Shown here: positions 1-5,424 of the stretch, piece by piece
Numbering within the stretch: position 1 is the stretch's first letter
Layout of the letters: each line of letters starts with the position of its first letter
NCBI GenBank assembly: GCA_019313025.1
Contig: JAFDCA010000627.1
Span: 1 to 7,228, forward strand
Length of the DNA stretch: 7,228 bases
DNA from: Deltaproteobacteria bacterium
Lineage (GTDB): Bacteria; Desulfobacterota; Desulfobacteria; Desulfobacterales; UBA11574
Reading direction: 5' to 3'
Notes under the pieces: model-generated
Databases searched by the model: none
Told to the model about the DNA's origin: nothing
Seen by the model: only the letters and a program-made list of their open reading frames with translations
Made by a program: the position numbers and the translations under genes

Positions 1-414
1 GCTGAATTCAGGGATGATCTGGTGGCATTTATTGCAAGGTATCCGGAAACGGAACAAGAATGGGGTATCATTGGATTTGAGGGGGCCCCCTATCGCGTCA
101 AAGCAGAACCCCTTCTGGCCCATATCGATAATTTCAGAAACTGGATGGTCCCCTATCCCCTGGATGGCATTTTAACCTTGCTTCAGACTGGCATATCACA
201 AGGCAAGGATGCCTATGAAAAGAATTGGTGTGCACTTCAACTGGCTTGGCTTCTGAAGAAAGAACGCTTTGACCCGAATTTGATCAATGAAATTCTTGAA
301 AACACCATCAAAGATAACAACGGAAGAATTCTCTTAAAGGAAGAGGACAAACATTTGTTGGAGCGTTTGAAGTTGGGGGAAAAAGGAATTACTACGACAG
401 GAATCAATGAATAG
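1..414 (+). CDS. Hypothetical protein, 5' end cut by window edge
   Basis: The frame is open from the first base to a TAG stop at 412-414, so the gene probably starts outside the window; at least 137 codons are visible. A GTG at 22 preceded by AGGG (10-13) could be an internal or true start, but the residues before it (AEFRDDL) read on smoothly into the protein. The visible part is soluble, with no signal peptide or membrane segment. It is mixed acidic and basic, rich in Trp and Leu in its first half, and has a Lys/Glu-rich helical C-terminal third. I do not recognise a family. Its stop overlaps the next gene by 8 bp, so the two are probably cotranscribed and translationally coupled. The pair is convergent with the methyltransferase operon and need not share its function. 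Confidence 0.6.
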   Translation, partial: AEFRDDLVAFIARYPETEQEWGIIGFEGAPYRVKAEPLLAHIDNFRNWMVPYPLDGILTLLQTGISQGKDAYEKNWCALQLAWLLKKERFDPNLINEILENTIKDNNGRILLKEEDKHLLERLKLGEKGITTTGINE

Positions 415-973
415 ATATCTTAAACAGATTGAGGCGGTGCTAAAGTCCACCAAAGGAATCTTAGACGTAAAGTGGCTCGACCGGGAGGCTCGTGATAAGG
501 TATCCGAATTCGAAAATAGCGCCTATAAAAACGGATTATCAGGATTGGGAGGCTATCACAATGAAGGTGTTAAGGATGTACTTTCCAGAAAACACGTTTG
601 CGTGGTGTTAAACAATAATGAGTTTAGGCATGCCACTGAACCGTCCCTTTTTTGGGTTGCCGGCGATATCGTCATCGGTGAGGAGGTAACCGATAACACA
701 CGTCTGAAGCGCCTTAAGGAAAAGAATACCGTCAAAATTCTTCGAAAAAAATTCGTTCTGCATCTTGATAGAATGAAAAAAGCTCGAGGTCATCCACCGA
801 TTTTTATTGTCAAAGGCCTTCCTTTCCCTGAGGTTGAGGGTATCCATGGCATCCAGGATGTCCTCTCTGCATCTCCCGTCGGTTCAGTCGATATGTATTT
901 AAAAAAGCGACACGGCTGGGATATGAATGCGAAAGATTTGGGAACCATCATGATTGGATTCAATTTATCTTGA
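407..973 (+). CDS. Hypothetical protein
   Basis: This complete 188-codon gene starts with ATG at 407 inside the end of the preceding gene (ATGAATAG overlap) and ends with TGA at 971-973. An AGGA at 399-402 lies four bases before the ATG and would serve as ribosome binding site. The product is basic and soluble, with many Lys/Arg residues in the middle (around residues 100-125) and a Gly-rich stretch near residues 43-50. No signal peptide, membrane helix, metal-binding Cys cluster or nucleotide-binding loop is visible, and I recognise no family. The 8-bp overlap argues that it works with its upstream partner. Only 20 bp separate its stop from the stop of the convergent ATPase gene, and no clear terminator hairpin is visible between them. 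Confidence 0.65.
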   Translation: MNRYLKQIEAVLKSTKGILDVKWLDREARDKVSEFENSAYKNGLSGLGGYHNEGVKDVLSRKHVCVVLNNNEFRHATEPSLFWVAGDIVIGEEVTDNTRLKRLKEKNTVKILRKKFVLHLDRMKKARGHPPIFIVKGLPFPEVEGIHGIQDVLSASPVGSVDMYLKKRHGWDMNAKDLGTIMIGFNLS

Positions 974-993
974 AGGCCCCGACGAAATGTATG

Positions 994-3072
994 TCAATTC
1001 TGGGAAAGAATCTCCGGAGGTAAAATTGGCTCCAAGTGGGGAAAAGGATCTTTCTTGTGAGGGATATGAAGCGCTTCAACAAATTCGTTTTTAAACCCTT
1101 TTAATAATGCCAGATCAACATATTCGACCATTTGGGCCACCCAGTCAGATTCGGATCTTTTTTCCCGATTCAGCAAAGTGACAAGGGCGCCGATACCCGC
1201 CGCATTGCCTATGGGGATGATTTGATTCGGATCACAGTCAGGGATCATTCCCATGATCAGCGTCTTCACAGGGTCCATGTGAATTCCAAACCCGCCGGCA
1301 ATTTTTACGACGTCAACCCGATCCGTTCCCCATTCTCTCATTAAAAGTTTACAGCCGGTGTAAATGGCCGCTTTGGCAAGCTGGATCTGACGAATATCTT
1401 TTTGCGTGATGGTGATGTCTCTTCCTATGGCGGTCTCATTTGCCCAAGCGATAACAAATTCCCGGTGCTTGGTAGCGGAATTGATCCGAAAACGGGGCGA
1501 CACTTGATTCTGTTGAAAGGCTCCGCTTTTAGTAATGATTCCGGAACGATAAAACTCCGCCAACACATCCATGATTCCGGATCCGCAGATACCCCGCACT
1601 TGAAGTTCTCCGGGCTCCGCATAATTGGACCATGCGTCATAACCGACCACCTTATAGGCCACCTCATGGGTTTCGGGATCGACAGCGATACGTTCGATGG
1701 CACCCGGTGCGGCCCGCATTCCGGAAGTAATCTCGGCACCTTCAAAAGCCGGTCCTGTAGCACAGGACGTGGAGAGCAGACGTTCCTTGTTTCCCAGAAC
1801 CAGTTCGCCGTTCGTGCCGATATCGATAATCAGTTGAATCTGATCGCTTTTATATGGGGCTTCCGCTGTTAAAACGGCAACATTATCAGCACCCACAAAG
1901 CCGGCTTCATTGGGAAGTATGTGAACATACGCCGAAGGGCATATGTTAAGCCCTAAATTTCTGGCCTTGATATTGAGGCTTTTTTGAACAACAGGCGGAA
2001 AAGGCGCGATAGCAACATGTCTGGGATCGAGTTTTAGAAATATGTGATGCATGATGGTATTTCCAACGATACTGACATCCTCGATATCCTCTGGAATCAA
2101 ACACAAGAAATTTTCTTCTGTTTTTGCCCGCTGGTTTTGAACATGACTGTAATTAAACGCTTCTGTTGTTTCTTGGTAATCGGCATCATCCGGCCATGTG
2201 GAATCTAGCAATGCCTCAATCATACGGTTAAGGGCTCCGATGATATCTGCACTCATTTGTGAAAGACCATCTTTATTGTGCACAAGATAGTTGATACGAG
2301 AAATCACATCCTCACCATACTTGACCTGGGGGTTCATGATGTACTGCGTATCAAGAATTTGCATGGAGTTTAAATGCACCAGGGAAGCAACCACCGTGGT
2401 GGTTCCAATATCAATAGCAACACCGAAACTGTCCAACACCTTTCCCGGCAGAATGCGGATAATTTCTCGATCCATCCATACACTGACGGTAACATGCCAA
2501 CTCCGTTCACGAAGTCTCGAGGGAAGCTTCCTTAACACGTCAATATCACAGGGATATAATGTATCGATGTCGCAACCAAGGTCTTCCAAACCATATTGAT
2601 TTCCCAAAGCGTCTAAAAGGCGCTCAAGATCTCCTTGAGAACCGTTTTTCGATGGCGGCCCAATGATCAAATCATATTTTTCTACGATGGGATCATATGG
2701 GACAGTTACCGGGCGAAGGCGTTTGGAAACCACCTGCTTGGCAGCCCTGGATTCTTCCGGCACGAAAGCCAAAACATCGCCTTTGATTTCTGCGCAGCAG
2801 GCCAGACGAAATCCTTCTGTTTTCTGCTTTTTGTTAATAAAATTTGCTTCTGTTTTCTGCCAGATAGACAGATTTTTTCGCCGGGAATCTATTTCGTATT
2901 TCGGAAAGTAACCCTCGGAGACCAAAATTCTGCATTTTCCGCATGTACCTTTGCCACCGCACAGTGATTCAATATTTTCGCCGAGCTCTTGAGCAGCCTC
3001 CAGAACAGTTAAGTGTTTAGTTATTTTTCCTCGGCAACCCGAGGGTTGAAAAATAATGGTGGCCTTTTCCAT
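994..3072 (-). CDS. Corrinoid-protein reductive activator (RACo/RamA-like Fe-S ASKHA ATPase, DUF4445 family)
   Basis: This 692-residue cytoplasmic protein is predicted to use ATP to drive reduction of inactive Co(II) corrinoid proteins to the methyl-accepting Co(I) state. Residues 1-105 form a plant-type [2Fe-2S] ferredoxin domain with ligands Cys38, Cys44, Cys47 and Cys92 (CGGKGTCGKC, then RLACC). A linker of about 110 residues follows. The ASKHA ATPase part shows the phosphate-1 loop DIGTTT (221-226), NPQVKYGEDVISRI (247-260), a VGNT-MHH segment (336-343), the second phosphate loop DIGTNGE (417-423), CATGPAFEG (437-445), IAGGFG (591-596) and GNAAGIGA (622-629). These features are standard for the family. 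It is longer than the roughly 600-640 residues I expect, through an insertion near 291-325 and a short duplication near 73-84. It lies 29 bp downstream of the methyltransferase gene, so the two form an operon. The ribosome binding site (GGAA) is weak. The exact corrinoid partner is unknown. Confidence 0.9.
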   Translation of the reverse strand: MEKATIIFQPSGCRGKITKHLTVLEAAQELGENIESLCGGKGTCGKCRILVSEGYFPKYEIDSRRKNLSIWQKTEANFINKKQKTEGFRLACCAEIKGDVLAFVPEESRAAKQVVSKRLRPVTVPYDPIVEKYDLIIGPPSKNGSQGDLERLLDALGNQYGLEDLGCDIDTLYPCDIDVLRKLPSRLRERSWHVTVSVWMDREIIRILPGKVLDSFGVAIDIGTTTVVASLVHLNSMQILDTQYIMNPQVKYGEDVISRINYLVHNKDGLSQMSADIIGALNRMIEALLDSTWPDDADYQETTEAFNYSHVQNQRAKTEENFLCLIPEDIEDVSIVGNTIMHHIFLKLDPRHVAIAPFPPVVQKSLNIKARNLGLNICPSAYVHILPNEAGFVGADNVAVLTAEAPYKSDQIQLIIDIGTNGELVLGNKERLLSTSCATGPAFEGAEITSGMRAAPGAIERIAVDPETHEVAYKVVGYDAWSNYAEPGELQVRGICGSGIMDVLAEFYRSGIITKSGAFQQNQVSPRFRINSATKHREFVIAWANETAIGRDITITQKDIRQIQLAKAAIYTGCKLLMREWGTDRVDVVKIAGGFGIHMDPVKTLIMGMIPDCDPNQIIPIGNAAGIGALVTLLNREKRSESDWVAQMVEYVDLALLKGFKNEFVEALHIPHKKDPFPHLEPILPPEILSQN

Positions 3073-3101
3073 GTGGTTTCATTCCGTGTGGTTATGAGCT
3101 T

Positions 3102-3977
3102 TTATCCGATTTTTCGAGCCCGGAAACCCTTTATCCATTTCATCCCGTGAGGATCCCTTCCCATAACAAGATCTGCAGCCTGCAGAGCAATAACTTCTTG
3201 TGTTTTTAGCGGATTACAAATCGGACAGGACAAACCGGCCACAGCAGCCATTGCCATAAAGAATGACGTAAGATTTTCTCTGTCCGGCAATCCAAAAGAA
3301 ATATTACTCGCGCCCATGGTAATATTAACGCCATATTTCTCTACGATCATGGCGATGGCATCCAGAGCGAACGTGCCCGCTTCCCATTTTGCACCCAGGG
3401 TTAACACCAGGCAATCAATGACAATATCTTCGGTGGGGATGCCTATTTTTGCTGCCTCTTCCAGTATGATGTCCGTGTATCTTAACCGGTCCTCGGCAGT
3501 TTTAGGAATACCCTCATCTCCACTGCAAAGACCAATAACCGCTGCGCCATATTCTTTGATCAGGGGCAGGACCTTTTTAAGACTCTCCGTTTCCGCAGTA
3601 ACCGAATTTACCAGTGGCTTTGCACCGTCTTTACAGTAATAACTTAGCGCCGCTTCAAGGGCTTTCACATTCGGTGTATCAATACAGATAGGAGGATCAT
3701 CGGCTGCGTCCTGAACTTCCTTGATCATCTGAACCAATAGCGAGGGTTCGTCGGCTCTGGGAAGACCGGAATTGATGTCAAGGATAGACGCTCCGGCACG
3801 TAATTGGGCCACAGCATCCTTTCGGACCATATCAAATCTTCCGGCCTTGAGTTCCGCCTGAAGTGCATTCCTGCCGGTGGGGTTAATTCGTTCGCCGATG
3901 ATCACCATGCCCGTGTCACGGCAGATGCTGACCTCATGTTTGGATGATTTTACCATTGTTTTGAGATTTTTGGCCAT
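3102..3977 (-). CDS. Methyltetrahydrofolate:corrinoid methyltransferase-like protein (pterin-binding domain)
   Basis: This 291-residue cytoplasmic protein matches the pterin-binding TIM-barrel fold of AcsE/MtgA-type enzymes. These move a methyl group between a methyl-corrinoid protein and tetrahydrofolate. Visible family signatures are GERIN (28-32), LDIN (66-69), CIDTPN with Asp100 (98-103), VNSVTAE with Asn124 (123-129), VIDCLVL with Asp188 (186-192) and ASNISFGLPDR with Asn225 (223-233). Asp100, Asn124, Asp188 and Asn225 correspond to the pterin-binding residues of the Moorella enzyme. The GLPDR form resembles methyltransferases of demethylation pathways, such as glycine betaine MtgA, more than AcsE; this is my impression, not an alignment. 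The AGGAA about five bases before the ATG supports the annotated start, although about 23 residues precede the usual N-terminus and Met24 is an alternative. It is first in the operon with the corrinoid activator, downstream of a sigma-54-type promoter. It is too short to be full MetH, and a dihydropteroate synthase is unlikely. Confidence 0.88.
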   Translation of the reverse strand: MAKNLKTMVKSSKHEVSICRDTGMVIIGERINPTGRNALQAELKAGRFDMVRKDAVAQLRAGASILDINSGLPRADEPSLLVQMIKEVQDAADDPPICIDTPNVKALEAALSYYCKDGAKPLVNSVTAETESLKKVLPLIKEYGAAVIGLCSGDEGIPKTAEDRLRYTDIILEEAAKIGIPTEDIVIDCLVLTLGAKWEAGTFALDAIAMIVEKYGVNITMGASNISFGLPDRENLTSFFMAMAAVAGLSCPICNPLKTQEVIALQAADLVMGRDPHGMKWIKGFRARKIG

Positions 3978-4036
3978 GATGTTCCTTTTCCTCTTTTTGA
4001 TCAGTTTTTATTTTAGAAATTCTCATACTATATTAT

Positions 4037-4097
4037 CCGCGGTGAACTATACAACAGTTATACAATTTACGTGCCAAAAAAAAACCCCGCGGTGAAC
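4037..4097. repeat. Two direct copies of CCGCGGTGAAC, 50 bp apart
   Basis: The 11-mer CCGCGGTGAAC occurs at 4037-4047 and again at 4087-4097. The second copy is one arm of the intrinsic terminator. The first copy lies just past the predicted sigma-54 start site, in the leader of the methyltransferase operon. The repeat may be chance, a duplication remnant, or a protein-binding site. On the minus strand the leader copy (GTTCACCGCGG) could in principle pair with the opposite arm of the terminator. No function can be shown. Confidence 0.5.
4061..4076 (-). promoter_or_regulatory. Candidate sigma-54 promoter of the methyltransferase-activator operon
   Basis: On the minus strand the sequence reads TGGCACG-TAAA-TTGTA. 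The -24 box is a perfect match to the TGGCACG-N4-TTGCW consensus and the spacing is exact. The only departure is T instead of C in the -12 GC. Transcription would begin near 4050, giving an untranslated leader of about 70 bases before the ATG at 3977. A sigma-54 activator gene lies about 1.4 kb upstream. The -24 box touches the T-tract of the preceding terminator. Confidence 0.62.
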
Positions 4098-4136
4098 CTT
4101 TCCATGAAATGAAAAACAGGTTCAACCACGGGATTT
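4076..4136 (-). terminator. Intrinsic terminator of the rhodanese gene
   Basis: Reading the minus strand, an arm CCCGTGGTTGAACCT (4132-4118) pairs with AGGTTCACCGCGGG (4099-4086), with one bulged base and one mismatch, and is followed by nine T residues (4084-4076). This is a classic rho-independent terminator for transcripts arriving from the rhodanese gene at 4204. It would shield the downstream operon, whose promoter begins at the last T, from read-through. The opposite strand also has a T-rich tail after the hairpin, but no gene arrives from that side. Confidence 0.8.
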
Positions 4137-4152
4137 CTTTTTCAAAGAATCT

Positions 4153-4187
4153 TGTGAAATTGCATCTTTTGGTGATGCAATTTCACA
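4153..4187. repeat. Perfect inverted repeat, 14-bp arms and 7-bp spacer
   Basis: The left arm TGTGAAATTGCATC (4153-4166) and right arm GATGCAATTTCACA (4174-4187) are exact inverses around a 7-bp spacer. It starts 17 bp past the rhodanese stop codon and has no adjacent T-tract on the minus strand, so it is a poor terminator by itself. Its centre is about 110-120 bp upstream of the predicted sigma-54 start site of the methyltransferase operon, a usual distance for an activator-binding enhancer. It could equally be an mRNA-stabilising hairpin at the rhodanese 3' end. Confidence 0.75.
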
Positions 4188-4203
4188 GATGCTTTATTTT
4201 CCT

Positions 4204-5022
4204 CTATGGCTGAGGAGAGTAAGGCAGTGTTTTGGGATATTTATCCTTTTTAAAATATGGATCGGGCTTCTGGAAGGTTCCCGGAACCAGACTGAACTGG
4301 CCATGACGGTTGACGACCGGATAGCCGTTTTCCAGCCACCCCCTGAAACCATCGGTAAGATTGTAGATCGGCCCGGTATATCCCATCATTCTCATGTGCC
4401 TGGCAACCAACGCGCCTCGAATACCACCGTCCGCCGGCGCACCGCTTTTGCACTGGAGGTAATATGTTGCTGTGGGATCAGGCGCCAATCCAGGCAAATA
4501 CCAAAAATCAAGTCCTGTATCCAGACGAATGGCCCCGGGAATATGGCCCTGTAAGAATTCGGACTCCATGCGAAGATCGAGAAGCAAATGTTTGGGATCT
4601 TGCCATTTGCCCTCATCGATCCATACTTTCTTGAAGGCTTTCATGTTCATGCCCAGACCGTATTGAAGCATGATGGGCATCCAGACAGACTTACCATTCA
4701 TGTAAAGCTGTTTTGAAGTCAGGTCTCCTTTAACCTTTTCCATAGGAAACCCTTTTTTGTCAAGGATGTATCCCATTCCTTCATCGCCCAACAATTTTTC
4801 TTTTTCCTCTTTCGTCCAGGGTTTTTCAACAAACTTCTTGATTTGATCCTTGGTCCAATCTTTGGAATATGTGGCACCGACATCCTTCGAATACCAATCA
4901 ACTTTTTCGCCTCCAAATGCATTATAATTCGGGACATCGGAACCGGCAAATGAAGTGCCCACAAAGGCCAGTGCCATAAAAATCGTAAATATCGACACCG
5001 CCGTTCTTTTAAATATCTTCAT
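4204..5022 (-). CDS. Exported single-domain rhodanese-like protein
   Basis: This 272-residue protein begins with a signal peptide: basic MKIFKR, a hydrophobic core (8-21), and a likely cleavage site after GTSFA (Ala26). The mature protein should be periplasmic. Residues 30-140 are a Lys/Trp-rich segment I do not recognise; it contains a repeated W-T-K-[DE]-[EQ] motif at 56-60 and 69-73. Residues about 144-235 are a rhodanese domain: LLLDLR (Asp149, Arg151), GHIPGA (159-164), catalytic-type Cys191 in LQCKSG, and GYTGPIYNLTDGFRGW (214-229). The active-site loop is unusual: Cys191 to Arg202 spans ten intervening residues where the common C-x4-R loop has four. Substrate specificity, or even sulfurtransferase activity, is therefore uncertain. 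The AAGGGGTG ribosome site sits about five bases before the ATG. It is transcribed alone, ending at the terminator near 4076-4136. It is divergent from the sigma-54 activator gene, which suggests control by that protein. Confidence 0.85.
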   Translation of the reverse strand: MKIFKRTAVSIFTIFMALAFVGTSFAGSDVPNYNAFGGEKVDWYSKDVGATYSKDWTKDQIKKFVEKPWTKEEKEKLLGDEGMGYILDKKGFPMEKVKGDLTSKQLYMNGKSVWMPIMLQYGLGMNMKAFKKVWIDEGKWQDPKHLLLDLRMESEFLQGHIPGAIRLDTGLDFWYLPGLAPDPTATYYLQCKSGAPADGGIRGALVARHMRMMGYTGPIYNLTDGFRGWLENGYPVVNRHGQFSLVPGTFQKPDPYFKKDKYPKTLPYSPQP

Positions 5023-5102
5023 ACTTCACCCCTTTTTAGTTGTTATTTTATTGTTAAACTGACTTAAATTTAAAACAATACCAACAGTCAGACAGATTTA
5101 AA

Positions 5103-5113
5103 ATCACCTCCTT
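5103..5113 (-). promoter_or_regulatory. Orphan full-length Shine-Dalgarno sequence
   Basis: The minus strand reads AAGGAGGTGAT, complementary to eleven consecutive bases at the 3' end of 16S rRNA. No ATG, GTG or TTG follows at normal spacing. A CTG about eleven bases on would open a 13-codon frame ending before the rhodanese gene. The true rhodanese start has its own site about 75 bp further on. It may act as a standby ribosome site, serve a leader peptide with an unusual start, or be fortuitous. Confidence 0.4.
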
Positions 5114-5231
5114 TCCTCTACCTTAAGAAATATGTGATAATTGTAATCCCGAATGCCATCTTAAACGGCGGATTACAGGTTGGACAACAGCCGTGTATTC
5201 TCGTCGATAAGAAAAATGCATTTGAATCTAA

Positions 5232-5247
5232 TTCAAAAATTATGCCA
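5232..5247 (-). promoter_or_regulatory. Weak candidate sigma-54 promoter for the rhodanese gene
   Basis: The minus strand reads TGGCATA-ATTT-TTGAA, with a good -24 box and correct spacing, but A replaces C in the -12 GC. It would give a leader of about 200 bases before the rhodanese ATG. The large palindrome at 5333-5371 would lie about 130 bp upstream, at enhancer distance. The -12 region overlaps the small inverted repeat TTTGAAT-CTA-ATTCAAA (5221-5237). Confidence 0.35.
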
Positions 5248-5325
5248 AAATCATTGAGTTGACTTTTAACCTGTCTGGGTGGACCTTTTGCTCGATTTTA
5301 AATCAATAAAAAGTCTATTTTGGGG

Positions 5326-5354
5326 TTGACTGAAGTTCCATTTTGGAATAGATT
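5326..5354 (+). promoter_or_regulatory. Candidate sigma-70 promoter of the activator gene
   Basis: TTGACT (5326-5331) and TAGATT (5349-5354) are separated by exactly 17 bp. The -35 box matches five of six and the -10 box four of six consensus bases. Transcription would start near 5361, about 64 bases before the GTG start. The spacer and -10 box are covered by the palindrome 5333-5371, so a protein bound there would block this promoter. Confidence 0.5.
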
Positions 5355-5371
5355 ATTCCAAAATGGAACTT
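5333..5371. promoter_or_regulatory. Perfect palindrome with 18-bp arms, likely operator or enhancer
   Basis: The arm AAGTTCCATTTTGGAATA (5333-5350) is exactly inverted at 5354-5371 around the spacer GAT. Each arm itself contains an inverted TTCCA-N3-TGGAA, so the site looks like two tandem dimer sites. It is not followed by a T-tract and lies upstream of the activator gene, which argues against a terminator. The most likely ligand is the adjacent Fis-type activator, acting as repressor of its own promoter and perhaps as enhancer-bound activator of the divergent gene. Confidence 0.72.
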
Positions 5372-5424
5372 TCAAAATGTGCAGCGCTTAAAAAATGCCA
5401 AATTAGATCATCCGGAGGAACGAA

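Larger units (their letters stand above)
5023..5424. other. Divergent intergenic control region
   Basis: This 402-bp gap between the rhodanese gene and the activator gene has no convincing coding frame. From left to right it holds a short inverted repeat (CTGACT 5059-5064 / AGTCAG 5086-5091), an orphan Shine-Dalgarno-like site (5103-5113), and a distant inverted repeat (TGTAATCC 5142-5149 / GGATTACA 5170-5177). Next come TTTGAAT-CTA-ATTCAAA (5221-5237), a sigma-54-like element (5232-5247), a sigma-70-like promoter (5326-5354) and a large palindrome (5333-5371). The motif CCAAAAT or its inverse recurs at 5245-5251, 5317-5323, 5340-5346 and 5358-5364, and as CAAAAT at 5373-5378. This dense set of sites suggests shared regulation of both flanking genes. 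Confidence 0.7.

Noticed and set aside
81..90. Perfect GC palindrome GGGGGCCCCC
   Set aside because: It lies within coding sequence (Gly-Ala-Pro codons), is short and has no partner or T-tract; probably incidental.
1402..1872. Plus-strand 156-codon open frame opposite the corrinoid activator gene
   Set aside because: The opposite frame encodes conserved ASKHA motifs, so this is an antisense shadow.
3073..3101. Possible separate promoter between the methyltransferase and activator ATPase genes
   Set aside because: Only 29 bp with no -24/-12 or -35/-10 elements; the two genes are best read as one operon.
5142..5177. TGTAATCC / GGATTACA inverted repeat as a riboswitch or terminator
   Set aside because: Only eight paired bases around a 20-base loop and no T-tract; no cobalamin, SAM or THF riboswitch core was recognised around it.
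5277..5292. Plus-strand GG-N10-GC with TTGCT, possible sigma-54 promoter for the activator
   Set aside because: The -24 side (GGGTGGA) is poor and a well-spaced sigma-70-like promoter lies closer to the gene; kept only as an alternative.
5385..5400. Second minus-strand GG-N10-GC match (TGGCATT-N4-AAGCG)
   Set aside because: The -12 box lacks TT, and the start would lie between the palindrome and the activator gene with a leader of about 350 bases; less likely than the site at 5232-5247.
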